In this document: positions 46,101 through 57,406 of the stretch, one piece after another
Position numbering within the stretch: position 1 is the stretch's first letter
How the letters are laid out: each line of letters starts with the position of its first letter
NCBI GenBank assembly: GCA_964500515.1
Contig: CAZCNE010000002.1
Coordinates: 1-64,000, forward strand
Reading direction: 5' to 3'
DNA from: Altimarinus sp964500515
GTDB lineage: Bacteria > Patescibacteriota > Gracilibacteria > BD1-5 > UBA6164
Length of the DNA stretch: 64,000 bases
The notes under the pieces: generated by a model
Databases searched by the model: none
Told to the model about the DNA's origin: nothing
Seen by the model: only the letters and a program-made list of their open reading frames with translations
Position numbers and translations under genes: made by a program

Positions 46101-46728
46101 CAAAAACTGATGAACTAATCCATTTGCAAGTTCAATCGATTTTTGGAGTAATTTCAAGTGGACACAGATAAGAATCTTTATTTTCTAAACTCGTTAATGG
46201 AACCATAGGAATGTTGAAAAAAACAGAAAGATTTTGGGATAAATTATCAAGTTTTTGATTTGGAGTAATTTTTGTAACATTTGCTGAATTTACAACAGAA
46301 ACTATATATTCATAATTTTTATCGAGATTTTTTCAATCAACTGACATTATTTTATCGCTCAAACTTATCGAAATATCCTGTCAAACTTTTGGATTTTCCA
46401 AGAATTTATATCTTATTGTATTTGGTGAAATTTGTGATAATTCTCAGTCAATTTTAGGATTAATTGTAAAATTTTCTTTTGTAATTGTGTTTGGATCTAA
46501 ATCTTGAGACAATGTAAAATCTATATGTCATACATCAAAAGGAATTTTTCTATAATTAAAATCGAAGTTTGCTGCTATAAGTTTTGGTGTTTTATCAAAA
46601 ATATTAGAAATTTTTTTATCAAAAATATTAAAATTAAATTTGTCTTCAATAATATAAAATCAGAAAAACATAAAAAATATTATTCATAAATAAACGAATA
46701 ATTTTTTGGAAAATCTAAAACTTTTCAT
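40141..46728 (-). CDS. Alpha-2-macroglobulin family protein, thioester cysteine absent
   Basis: At 2195 residues this is the largest gene here. It starts with a membrane anchor or signal segment (LFVYLGIIFFMFFGFYII). Beta-rich repeats follow, some Ig-like (TKENFTINPKIDGELS). The macroglobulin domain MG2 signature TERPIYKPGDTVYIKG lies near residue 845, with another PGEKVKIEV near 1330. In the thioester-containing helical domain the normal CxEQ reads YSSSEQKTSS near 1650, so the reactive thioester cannot form, as in E. coli YfhM homologues of the non-reactive type. Bacterial A2Ms trap foreign proteases in the envelope. The gene diverges from PBP1C, the classic partner (yfhM-pbpC in E. coli). 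Confidence 0.92.
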
Positions 46729-46762
46729 AGAATGAGAATTAATTATATATTCTTAAACATTA

Positions 46763-46768
46763 TATAAT
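46763..46768 (+). promoter_or_regulatory. Possible -10 box of pbpC in the A2M/PBP1C divergent spacer
   Basis: TATAAT lies 23 bp before the PBP1C start in the 63-bp spacer between the two divergent genes. No convincing -35 box is seen at the correct distance. The sequence is very A/T-rich, so chance matches are likely. Confidence 0.3.
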
Positions 46769-46791
46769 TAATTGAAAAAAAACAAATTTTT

Positions 46792-48906
46792 ATGTCAAAT
46801 TTAAATAAAAAAATCTTAAATTATAAAAAAATTATACTCATATTTTTTTGAGTGATTTTTATTTTGTTTCTTGCTTGACTTTATTTTATAAAACCTGATA
46901 TCGAAAAAATTCCTTATTCTACAATAATATATGATGAAAACAATATAAGAATTTGAGAAATTATCATAGACAATAAATATAGACATGAAAAAATAAAATT
47001 TGAAGAAATCCCAGAATTCACAAAACAAGTTGTAATTTCCTTGGAAGATAAAAGCTTTTTTTCAAATATTTGAATTGATTTTACAGCCTTAGCAAGAGCT
47101 TTTATAAACAATTTTTCGCAAAAAAATATTCAATGAGCTTCTACTATTTCAAGTCAAGTAATAAGAAATAATTATTGGTTAAATGAAAAAAGGACTTTTT
47201 TTAGAAAATTTAAGGAATTTTATCTTGCTTTAGCACTAAATTGCAATTATTCTAAAGAAGAAATTTTATCAAATTATCTATGAAACATATATTTTTGATA
47301 TCTAAATTATTGAATCAAATCTGCTTCAAATTATTATTTTTGAAAAGAATTAAAAAATTTAACTCAAGCAGAACAACTAGCTCTTATAATACTACCAAAA
47401 AATCCAAAAAAATACGATCCATATAAAAATAAATATGAATTTAGAACAAGATTTGAATTAATTGCAAAAACACTTAATGAAAATCAAGTAATTGATAAAA
47501 AGTCATATAATTCAATAATAAATGAAAAATTAGTTTTTAATTATGATCATAAAAATAAACTTCCTTATGTAATTGATTATATTAGAAATTTTGAAAAAAA
47601 TATAGAAAAAACAAATAAAATTTCAGATACAAATTTTCATATACATACAAGTATAGATTATAATTTAACAAAAAAAATAGAGGAAATAGCAAAAAATAGC
47701 ATACTTCCACTTTCTTGGAAAAATGTAAGAGATTATGCAAGTATAATAATTGATAAAAAATCAAATAATATAAAAGTAATGATTGGTTGAATAAATTATT
47801 ATGACGATAATTGACAGGTTAGTATGATTACTGCAAGAAGACAAGCTTGATCAACTCTCAAACCTTTTACTTATGCCCTAGCTTTTCAAAATTTAGCTTA
47901 CACTCCTGAAACTATAATTCTTGATTTACCTGTTCAATTTCAAAATCATATGTGATATGCTTATAATCCTAAAAATTATTCACTTGATTACAAATGAGAA
48001 GTTTCTGTGGCTGAAGCTCTTAGTCAAAGTATAAATATTCCTGCTATAAAAGTTGCTGATGAACTTTGAGTTTGAAATCTTCTAAACTTTTTGAGACAAG
48101 TTTGATTTGATAATCTTAAAAAAGATGAAAATCATTATGGTCTTGCTTTGACTCTTTGAGTTTGAGAAGTAAGTTTATATGAACTTGTAAGAGCTTATAC
48201 TATATTTGCTTACGATTGAAATTTATGTGATTTTAATATTATAAAAAAAGGAAAAAACATAAATAATTCACAAACAGCTGAGAACTGAAAGTTAAAAACT
48301 GAAAGCTCATGCAAAAAAATAATAGATAAAAAATATACTGATATGATAAATTATATATTAACAAACAGATATTTTAAATTAAATGAATTTCCTTTAAATT
48401 GAAGTTTGGATTTTCAAGATAAAGAAGTATTTTTAAAAACATGAACTTCAAGAAATTTCAAAGATAACTGGACAATTTGATATACAAAAAATTATATAAT
48501 TTGAGTTTGGGCTTGAAATAAAGATTGAAGTGAAATGAAATGAGTTTCTTGAGCTTCTTGAGCTTGAGAAATTTTTAAGTCAATTGTAGATTTTTTGGAA
48601 AAAGAAAAACAAGAAACAAATCCTATAATACAAGAAAAAGATAAAATTAATTACCTTGAAATAATTTCTCCTCTTGCAAATAGTAAATATCAAATTTCTC
48701 AAAGTTTACCAAAAGATTCACAAAAAATCAAACTAGAATTCAAAACAAATATAGATTACAAAAAATACAAATGGTTTTTAAATTGAGATTTAGTAAATGA
48801 TGATTTTATAGATTTAAAAGTATGAAATAACAATTTAAAGTTAATACTTTATGATAAAGACGACTACAAAATAAAAGAAAGTTCCGTAATTTTTTATGTA
48901 GAATAG
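46792..48906 (+). CDS. pbpC: Penicillin-binding protein 1C (bifunctional peptidoglycan synthase)
   Basis: The 704-residue protein has a membrane helix at about 20-38. The glycosyltransferase (GT51) domain follows, with VVISLEDKSFFSNIGID (catalytic Glu) near 85 and GASTISSQVIRNNYW near 117. The transpeptidase domain has the nucleophile motif AGSTLKPFTY near 352, SQSINIPA, and KTGTSRNFKDNW near 548. The C-terminal domain ends in a beta-rich module (ISPLANSKYQ onward) like the PBP1C C-terminal domain. All catalytic motifs are intact. It diverges from the alpha-2-macroglobulin gene by 63 bp. Confidence 0.94.
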
Positions 48907-50529
48907 TTATTTTTTTATTGTTATTTTTAAGTCATCTGCATAAAGTATAGCATTTGAGTTATTTGGATAAATAACTCCATCCACAGTTCTTAACCATCTA
49001 TTTGGTAAAATTAATATTTTAACAAATCTAGTTCATCTTCTAAAATAATTACTATTTGTTCAATAAAGTGATTCTCATTTTACTAATCAAGAAAAATACT
49101 GCCATTCTCAAGATAGTTTAGCGTTACCTGCACCCTTATAATTGTATGTTCATCATGAATGATGTAGTCTTATTTTTGTTCATGCTGGATAATTTTTTCA
49201 AACTCTACCACCTGGGACATTTGGATGGTATGAAATTGTACAGTTACTACCTGATCTGCTTAGCAGTGATTTAACTGTTGGATAATATGAATTGGAAATA
49301 TTTCAAGAAAGATTGGAATTTGGTAAATCATTATAGGATCAAGAGTCATCAACCTCAAAAGCTACTAAACTATGATGAACAATTCAATTATACCAATTAT
49401 TATATATAGTATCATCACAATAAAAATGTATAGCTCTATCAGTTTTTTTTACATCTTGACTAAGAGTAGTTTCAGTTCAAGGAGTTAAATTTACTCTAGT
49501 TGGGTCAATTAATTTAAAATCTTCATCATATTCAGCAAATCAATAAAAAAAATAAGTTGGTGAACCATCTGTTGTAATTCATTTAAAGTATCATTCTAAA
49601 ATATACTCTTTTGTTGGATCTATAAATGTCAGATTATTTGACATATAATCATAAATTTTTTCAAATCTTAAAGAATATTGTCCAGAATGAGATTCTTCTT
49701 GAGTTTTTGTTACATTTGAAGTAAGTTTCCAATTATTTCAAAATGTATCTTCCATATCTCAATCTTCTATAAAATGATAGAGGTTAGAATTTGGGTATCT
49801 ACTATCACAATAAACATTTATATCTTTTCATTTTGGATTTATAGTATAAATTCATTTAACTTTTCAATAAACATCTATTATTCTTTTGCAGCTAGAAGTT
49901 GGATTACTTGCATATAATTTGCTTCATGATCAAGATATAGAATAACCATCTGAAATAATTGAATTATAATAATAATTTGTATTTACTATATCAAGTCAAG
50001 ATGAAGTTTTTATTTCCTCTATATTTTGGATTGGGGTATTTTCTTTATCTAGTATTATTCCTATTTTATTTCACATAACTTTTGGATATCTATCTTCATA
50101 CTGTCATTTTGCACTTGCTTTTTGTACTCAAAAAGAAACTAAACTAGGTTTTTCTAAAAATGTCATTATTTGATAATTTTTCTGTCTTTTATCTGTTGAA
50201 TAAGTATAATAAGTATCATCTAGTGAGTCTTTTGGCGAATCTCATACTTTTACCTTTTCTCAAACTCATTTTCAAAAATTTCATTGAAATAAAATTACTG
50301 ATCAACTCGCTCTTAACTCAACATAATCATCTGGATATGCTAAATAATTATCTATTTTAAATACTTCTAAATATCTATTTATTTTTGATAAATTTGTTAT
50401 TCTTCAAGAGTCTCTTGCATCTCTTGTATATCATTGTAAGCTTATAAAAGCAATAGTTCAAAGTATTGCTAGGATTGTTATTACTACTATTAATTCTACT
50501 AAAGTGAATCAAATTTTAGTTTTTTGCAT
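48907..50529 (-). CDS. Prepilin-like protein with a fibrinogen-like segment
   Basis: The 540-residue protein starts MQKTKIG|FTLVELIVVITI, a prepilin leader and helix. The leader DNA is very similar to that of the FISUMP prepilin (16830-16930). In the middle (near 210-250) it reads SSCKRIIDVYGKVKGIYTIN, then PKGKDINVYCD. This resembles the start of fibrinogen-related domains (SCxxIxxxxxxGxYxIxPxxxxxxVYCDM). The rest is beta-rich with many Tyr, Trp and Asn residues and includes a part like a carbohydrate-binding module (EDGDMEDTFGNNWKLTSN). It is probably a surface-displayed adhesive pilin. It converges on pbpC with no gap. Confidence 0.85.
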
Positions 50530-50589
50530 ATTACTTTTTGTAAAGGTATACTATATTTTGTAGTATACAATTTAATAAAAAAATGCAAA

Positions 50590-52383
50590 CTAAAATCATT
50601 TACATTTTTCTTCATACAGTTTTTTAATCTCTTTGTCTTCAAGCAATTTATCTATTTCTTTTACCATTAAATCATATGCTGGATGATTGTTTTCTTGTTT
50701 TTCCTTAAAAGCAACATCTAAAAAATAATCCTCTGTTTGAATAATTTTTCTTGTAATTTCTCTTATTGGAGTTCATATTAATGTTCTTAAATTGTGTATT
50801 CTATCAGCAAATTTTACATATAAAATATCTTTGTCAGATTTTATTTTTTCTTCTGTCTTTCAAGTTGTTTCTGATAAATTTTTCAAATTTCAAAAATAGA
50901 TATGATTTCTCTTAGATTTAGCTTTACTCACAAGTTCGTGATATCTTTTATTTTCATTAAACATTTTTTTACATTCTCTCTTATTTTTTCATTTTTCTAT
51001 TATTTTAACTTCTTCTTTTTCTTCAGAATTTATAAAATTTCTCCAATCAACTTTTGTAAGTTCTTTAACTCAAGCAGCAACTTCTTTTCAAAATAAAAAT
51101 TCAATCATTTCAAAACTTATATCTGGAAAATCTTCTGGTAAATCGTGAAGTAAAGCTATTTTTAACATATTTAAATTTGTTTTAGGAAATTCTTTTAATA
51201 TAATTTCCATAGTTTTTTTTGAATGTTCAAAAGATCTTTCTCTATTTCACTTTTCATCAACTGCTTTTCTTTTTATTCAAGAATTTATTGATTTTATCAA
51301 ATGATACGCTGATTCAAAACTTGCTAATTCACGCATTGATCTTTCATTTTTTCTATTAAATTTCATCTTTTTTATAACTTCATTTTGATATGAAGTTGTA
51401 TTTCTAACAGGAAAAGATTTTTTCAAATTATTAACTTTATCTATAAAATAATCATTTGCTTTAAGTTTTCATGATATAGCAAGATTTAAACAAAAATTTT
51501 CAAAAGATCTAAACATCGCAAGGTTTTCACTTATATCTCAAGTTTCAAAACCATAATCTATTCATTTAGATTTTTCGTTTTCTATGAAAAATTTTAATAA
51601 TTTCAAAAAATCTTTTTCATCATTTATTTCTACAATTTTATCAAAAGGATAATGTATATTTTTTTTAATTTCTTTTTTATCTGATTTTTCAAAAGTAAAA
51701 CTTGATTCTTCAATTAAAGTAGCTATGTCTTCTCAGAAAAATTTTTCTACGATTTTTATATCAAATTCTGGAAAATCTTTCAATGCTGGGATCAATAAAA
51801 ATGATAAAATTTCTTCTAAACAATATTTTTCTCAAGAATTTAGTTTGTCAAAAACATTTTTTAATATAATTTCAAATTTATTTTTATAATTTCAAAAATC
51901 TTTTTCATAAGCTTTTGATAAATATAAATTTTCTAAAATATGGTAAACTGCATTAAATCTCAACATTCTTGATCTATGTTCAAAATTTTTTTTGTCATAA
52001 GAACAATGCTTTCTAATTGCCTCGTATAAATAAATATCATTTGATATATTGTAATTATACTTTTCTCTAATTTTTTCTATAAAATTTGAATTTATTTTAT
52101 ATTTTACTTCATTTTTTTGTGTAGAAAACCTTTTCAAACAAAAACTTTCAAAATCTCTATATAGATTTATATCTTTAAACACATCTTTAACACCTCACTC
52201 GAAGCTTGAATCTTCAGTTTTTTTTTCTTCTATAAATTTTTTTAAATAAAAACGAATAAAAAACAAAGTTTTATTATCAAGTATTTTATCAACTTCAGCT
52301 GATATTGACGAAAAAACATTTCATTCTCAAGTATTTTTTTCAGGCAAAGTATTATTATGTTGATTAGATAAAATTTTTATCAT
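50590..52383 (-). CDS. HD-domain phosphohydrolase, SpoT-hydrolase-like
   Basis: The 597-residue protein has a helical N-terminal part (about 1-330) with no recognised domain. In the C-terminal part (about 400-590) are a first histidine in RERSFEHSKKTMEII, the HD pair in IALLHDLPEDFPDISF, and a last aspartate in LYVKFADRIHNLRTL. These match the order of the (p)ppGpp hydrolase domain of RelA/SpoT. No synthetase, TGS or ACT domain is seen. It may degrade (p)ppGpp or a related nucleotide; this is inferred from motifs only. It is transcribed away from the helicase gene, with a 146-bp spacer. Confidence 0.82.
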
Positions 52384-52529
52384 AAAATTAAAAATTTTTT
52401 ATATATTTTTTACAGTATAATTGATAAATATTTTTTGTCAATACACATTGAATATGTTTTTGTATTCTTTTTTGAAAAATTTATATTTTGTATAAACTAG
52501 AAAAGTAATTTTTAAAAATTTTAGAAAAA

Positions 52530-55500
52530 ATGAAATTAAATGAAAAACAAGAAATGGCTAAAAATAAAGTAGATTGACCTTTGTTAATAATAGCTTGAGC
52601 CTGAAGTGGAAAAACTGCAACTCTTACAGCAAGAGTTGAATATATGATAAAAGAAGTTTGAATTGATCCAAAATCAATTCTTTGTGTGACTTTTACAAAC
52701 AAAGCCGCTCGTGAAATGAGAGAAAGGATTTGAACTACTCTTTGAATTGAAATAACAAACAATATTTACAGACAAAGGAATTTGCCATTGATTTGAACTT
52801 TTCACTCTATTTGAGTATTTTTTCTTAGAGAAATCTTGGATAATTTTGATTTAAGTGAAATAAACTTTTGACTAAAAAAAGAATTTTTAATTTATAGCGA
52901 AGAAGATAAATTTAAATTACTTAAAGAAATTATTGTAAATGATTTGAAGCTTGATGAAAAAAGTTTTCCTGCTAGAAAAATGGCTTATTTTATAAGTGAA
53001 GCAAAAAATAATTTTTTAAATGCAAAAAAATACAAAACTTACATAGATTCATACATAAAAGAAAAAGTTTCTATGATTTATGATTTGTATGAGAAAAAAA
53101 TGACTGAAAATAATGCTTTGGATTTTGATGATATACTTTTCAAAACTTTGGAACTTTTAAAACTTCAAAATATAAATATAAATGATGGAAAAACAAATTT
53201 TTCAATTTTAGAATATTTTCAAGAAAAATACAAATACATAATGATTGATGAATATCAAGATACAAACATGCTTCAATATGAAATAATTAAACTTTTAGCT
53301 TCAAAATATAGAAATTTGGCTGTGGTGGGAGATGATTGGCAATGCCTTATTCCTGATACAAAGATAATTAGTGAATCATGAGAAAAAAGTATACAAGATT
53401 TAAGTATCTGAGAAAAAATTTTATCTTATGATGGAGAAAACAAAAAAAAGTTTAGAGAAATAACAAATATTTATAAAAATTCTATAAAAGAAGACATTTA
53501 TGAAATAAAAACTAAATCATGAAAATCTATAAAAACCACAAAAAATCATATATTTTTTGCAAATCCAGAAGATAATAATGATAATTATGAATATGCAATC
53601 TATCTAATGTACAAGCAGAATTATGGATATAGAATCTGATTTACAAGATATAAATGACTTTGAAAAATATGAAATATTCTTTGAATTAGAAAAAGATTAA
53701 ATTGAGAAAGAGCTGATTATGCTTGGATTTTAGAAACAACAAATGAAATAAAAAAAGCTAAATATTTAGAACAATTATATTCTTTCAAATATTCAATACC
53801 TCAAACTGTTTTTTATACGAAATGAAAATTAAAAGAACTAGATGAAAAAGATGTAGAAAATATTTATAAAAGTATAAACACTAAAAAAAATGTAGAACTT
53901 TTATTTGATGAATTAAAAATTAACAAAAAATATCCTCATATTATAGCTTCTTCTACAAATAGATTTGACTCAACAAGAATAAATATAAATTTTTTGATGA
54001 TGTGATGAAATGCAAAAAATAGAAGATTTGGTATGTACAGAGTTACTCTTCATTCATCAAATGAAAATGTTATAGAAACTTTAAAAAATCATTTTCCAAA
54101 TCTTTGTCGTAAGTCAAAACTTGGAATAATAATTGATAAAGAATTAGCAGATTATGATAAAATTCGGAATTTAACACAAGAAATATATAAAGTTTTGGAT
54201 GAAAATTGATTTAATGTAATTATAAATGAAAGATTAAGTTTTGTTGGTAAAAGTTATATTTTTCTTCCAGCAAGTAACTTAAAAAAATGATTTTGAATAT
54301 GAGTTTTCAATGAAAAAAAATGAATTTATGAAAAAGATGAAATAATTAAAATAAATAAAATAGATTATATTTGAGAAGTCTATGATTTAGATATTTCTAG
54401 AACTCATAATTTTGTAGCTAATGAAATACTGGTTCATAATTCAATTTACTCGTGGCGTGGAGCTGATATGAGAAATATACTCAATTTTAAAAAAGATTAT
54501 CCTGACGCAATTGTAGTGAAACTTGAACAAAATTATCGCTCAACAAAATGTATAATTGATGCTGCAAATTGTGTGGTGAAAAACAATAAAACAGCACTTG
54601 AAAAAACTCTCTGGACTGATAATGAAACTTGAGAAAAAATTTATTATATAGAAGCTATAGATGATAGCTTAGAAGCTGAAACTATTGCTCAAATTATCAA
54701 AGAAAAACAAAAAGAACAAAATTCCCCTTTGACAAAGGAGGCTAGAGAGATTTTAGATGAAAATATTTCATCTAAGCATGAAAAATGAGAAAAAGAAAAT
54801 TCCCCCTTGATAAAGGGGGCTAGGGGGATTTCAGATGAAAATCTAAAAACTAACAATTCAATTTCCCTTAATAAATATTCTGATAATTTAATACTTTATC
54901 GTACAAATTGACAATCTCGTCAAATAGAAGAAGCTCTTATGAAAAATTGAATTCCTTACAAAGTTGTTTGATGATTGAAGTTTTATGATAGAAAAGAAAT
55001 TAAAGACCTTATTTGATATCTAAGAGTGATTCATAATCCAAATGATGTAATAAGTTTCAAAAGAATTATAAACACTCCTTCCCGTAAGATTTGAGCTAGA
55101 ACTCTTGAAGTTCTTGATATGTATAGAGCAAATTTTAATTTATCGTATTTTCAAATTTTACAAAATGCTTATGAAATCCCTGATCTAAATTCTTGAGCAA
55201 AAAATAATATAAATAATTTTGTAAATATTATCTTAAATCTAATAGAAAATTCTCATAGAATTGAGCTTACAAAACTTATAAATTATATAGTAGACAAAAC
55301 TTGATATAAACAATACCTTCAAGCAGAATATTCAAAAGAAGAATACGAGTGAAAAATAGACAATATAACTGAACTTGTAAATCTTGCATCAAATTATAAT
55401 TGAATGGAACCAAGAGAGGCTCTTAGTCAATTTTTGGAAGAAATTTCTTTAGTTTCAGATTTGGACAATGTAGAAAATGATAGTGATTATGTGACTTTGA

Positions 55501-56066
55501 TGACAATTCACACAAGTAAATGACTTGAACAAAAAAGAGTTTTTATAGCTTGAGTTGAAGACAGTATTTTTCCTCATATAAGAAGTATAGATTCACCCAG
55601 TGAACTTGAAGAAGAAAGAAGACTTATGTATGTTGCTATGACAAGAGCAAAAAAAGAACTTTATATTTCAAGAGCAAAAGAAAGATTTTATTTTTGAAAT
55701 TATGTCAGAAATCTAGCTTCTAGATTTATAAAAGAAATTCCAAGTGAATTTTTAGAAAATTATGAAACTAATACTTTTTCCTTTTCAAAATGAGAAAATA
55801 ATTTTTGAGGTTTTCAAAATTTTAAGGGCGATTTTTTCAATCATTCAAATATTTCTTGATCAAATAAAGAACCTCAATATAGAGCAATTCCTAAAATACG
55901 AGAAACAAACAATTTAGAAGATTTTTCAGTTTGAGACAAACTAAATCATCACAAATTTGGAACTTGAATAATTACAGAATTAAATTGAGAAATTGCTCAT
56001 ATAGCTTTTGAAAACAAATGAATAATTAAAATGAATATAAAAATAGCTCCAGTGAAAAAGATTTAA
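52530..56066 (+). CDS. pcrA: UvrD/PcrA-type DNA helicase precursor containing an intein
   Basis: The 1178-residue precursor should mature to an 812-residue superfamily 1 helicase (3'-5') for repair and recombination. Walker A is IIAGAGSGKTAT near 20, motif Ia VTFTNKAAREM, Walker B IMIDEYQDTN near 240, motif III SIYSWRGAD at 638, motif IV LILYRTNGQSR, motif V MTIHTSKGLEQKRVF, and motif VI YVAMTRAKKELY. The intein (272-637) splits motif III. Two copies of the C/G-rich element are translated just before motif IV (about 730 and 756 in the precursor). Motif order and the final KMNIKIAPVKKI tail suggest an intact gene. Confidence 0.95.
53343..54440 (+). other. Intein inside the UvrD/PcrA helicase, with a GIY-YIG-like central domain
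   Basis: The 366-residue intein begins at Cys (CLIPDTKI) directly after VVGDDWQ and ends with EILVHN before Ser of SIYSWRG. The splicing residues C1, the block B TKNH, the terminal His-Asn and the +1 Ser are all present. The central part reads AIYLMYKQNYGYRIGFTRYK and then ERADYAWILE...AKYLEQLYSF. The spacing of YLMY and YRIG, then R and later E, resembles a GIY-YIG nuclease and not the usual LAGLIDADG type. The coding follows TGA=Gly, so the intein is adapted to this host. The nuclease assignment is by eye. Confidence 0.92.
54720..54754 (+). repeat. In-frame C/G-rich palindromic element, copy 2 (degenerate)
   Basis: AATTCCCCTTTGACAAAGGA followed by GGCTAGAGAGATTTT is a diverged copy, translated as NSPLTKEAREI in the helicase. 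It lies 44 bp before copy 3 in the same frame, in the loop before motif IV. Divergence from copy 3 suggests that it is older or has adapted to its protein context. Confidence 0.8.
54798..54832 (+). repeat. In-frame C/G-rich palindromic element, copy 3
   Basis: The core CCCCCTTGATAAAGGGGG is followed by CTAGGGGGATTT. It is translated as NSPLIKGARGI, nearly the same peptide as copy 1 in the methyltransferase (NSPLIKGDRGI). The similarity extends a little downstream, with both followed by an acidic ENx segment (SDEN versus YNEN). Confidence 0.9.
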
Positions 56067-56077
56067 TCTTCCTAAAT

Positions 56078-57221
56078 TTATTTTTTATAAGTATATTCAT
56101 TAATAATTGTAAATGTTTCCTTAAATTTATCAATTATATCATTTATTCTAATTTCATCATCACAAACAATTTTTAATATTTTTCTAAAAATTGATAAATA
56201 TTCTTCAAAACTAATATCTTCTGGATAATCAGAGTTTTCAAAGAAATAATCATCTGTTCAATAATCTTTAAATCTTTCGATAATTAATTCTTTATCTTCA
56301 TTAGAAATTCAATTCTTTACAATTTCTAAAACTTTTTCAAGTTTTTTTGTTTCTTTGATTGAATAATAATTTTGTAATTCTGTAGTTTTTTCTCAAAAAA
56401 TATTTAAATTTACTCAAAAAGTTATAATTTTAGTATTCACTGAAAATCACATTGTTTCTAAAATTTCTTCTGCTCTTTCTTTTTTTGCAAAATATTTTTT
56501 TCAATCATATCAAGTACAAAAACATAAGATCTATATTTTTCTCTAAATTTTTAATTTTTTGTTCATTCTCAGATAATTTTTCATCTAAAATATCTGAATA
56601 CTCAAAGTTTCCAGGCAATGGCATAATTTCATCATAAAGTCTTTGAAAATTTTTATTTTCTTCAATTAATTGATAAAATCCTTTTTTTTAATCTTGATAC
56701 ATATAATTAGACTTTTTTTTGTATCTAAAATTTTTTATATCCACACATTTTAGTGTTACACTTGAGCTTAAATTAAGAAAATTAACTTTTTTTATTTCTT
56801 TTATTGTTTTGTTTCATAAATTAAGAGTTTGTTCTAAAACACAAGCAATATCACCTTGTTATAAAATCTTTTTTGAATTCTTTATCATTTTCATAACTTC
56901 ATTTTTTCATAAATTTTCAATCTGAAAATACCAAAGAAATAGCTTCATCTATATTTTTATTTCAGGAAAATAAGCTAAATATCAATTTAAAACATAATTA
57001 TATTCTCAATCATAAAAAGAAAAAGAAGTTTCGTCTATTACAGATTCATATTTCCAAACTATATCTGAAAAAAAATTAAGGATATCTTTTTCTGAAAATA
57101 TATTATCTTCTTTAAAAGTTGTGTTTGTTCAAGAATTTGCTAAAATTGTTGTGTTATTTGAAATATCATTATTCATTTTACTACAACTTAAAAATAATAA
57201 TACTAATATTTTTTTAATAAT
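56078..57221 (-). pseudogene. Decayed lipoprotein gene with several frameshifts
   Basis: The minus strand holds remains of one gene spread over all three frames. It starts with a lipoprotein signal (KKILVLLFLSCSKMNND, lipobox cysteine at 57183-57185), but no ATG precedes it; ATT at 57221 is the nearest candidate. The text then runs from FSEKDILNFFSDIVWKYES in one frame to NIDEAISLVFSDGKFMKK in a second, GDIACVLEQTLNLG in another, and GFYQLIEENKNFQRLYDE, ending in ETMGFSVNTKIITFGVNLN to a TAA at 56078. At least three shifts are needed. No family is recognised. Each piece is short, so a functional product is unlikely. Confidence 0.7.
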
Positions 57222-57406
57222 GTTTTATCTTAAAAAATAAAAATCCAAGATTTAAAAAAAATTAAAATATTTTTCAAGTCTAAATACTTAAAATTATATC
57301 AATTATTTAATATTGAAAATATTAAAAAAATGCAATTATCCACTATTTTTATTTGATTATTTTCCTTTTTAAATTATTATTTTTATAAATATAAAAAAGA
57401 AAAAAT

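Noticed and set aside
14042..56066. Possible Gabija system (OLD nuclease plus UvrD-like helicase)
   Set aside because: The two genes are about 37 kb apart with housekeeping genes between them, and the helicase has full UvrD/PcrA motifs with an intein.
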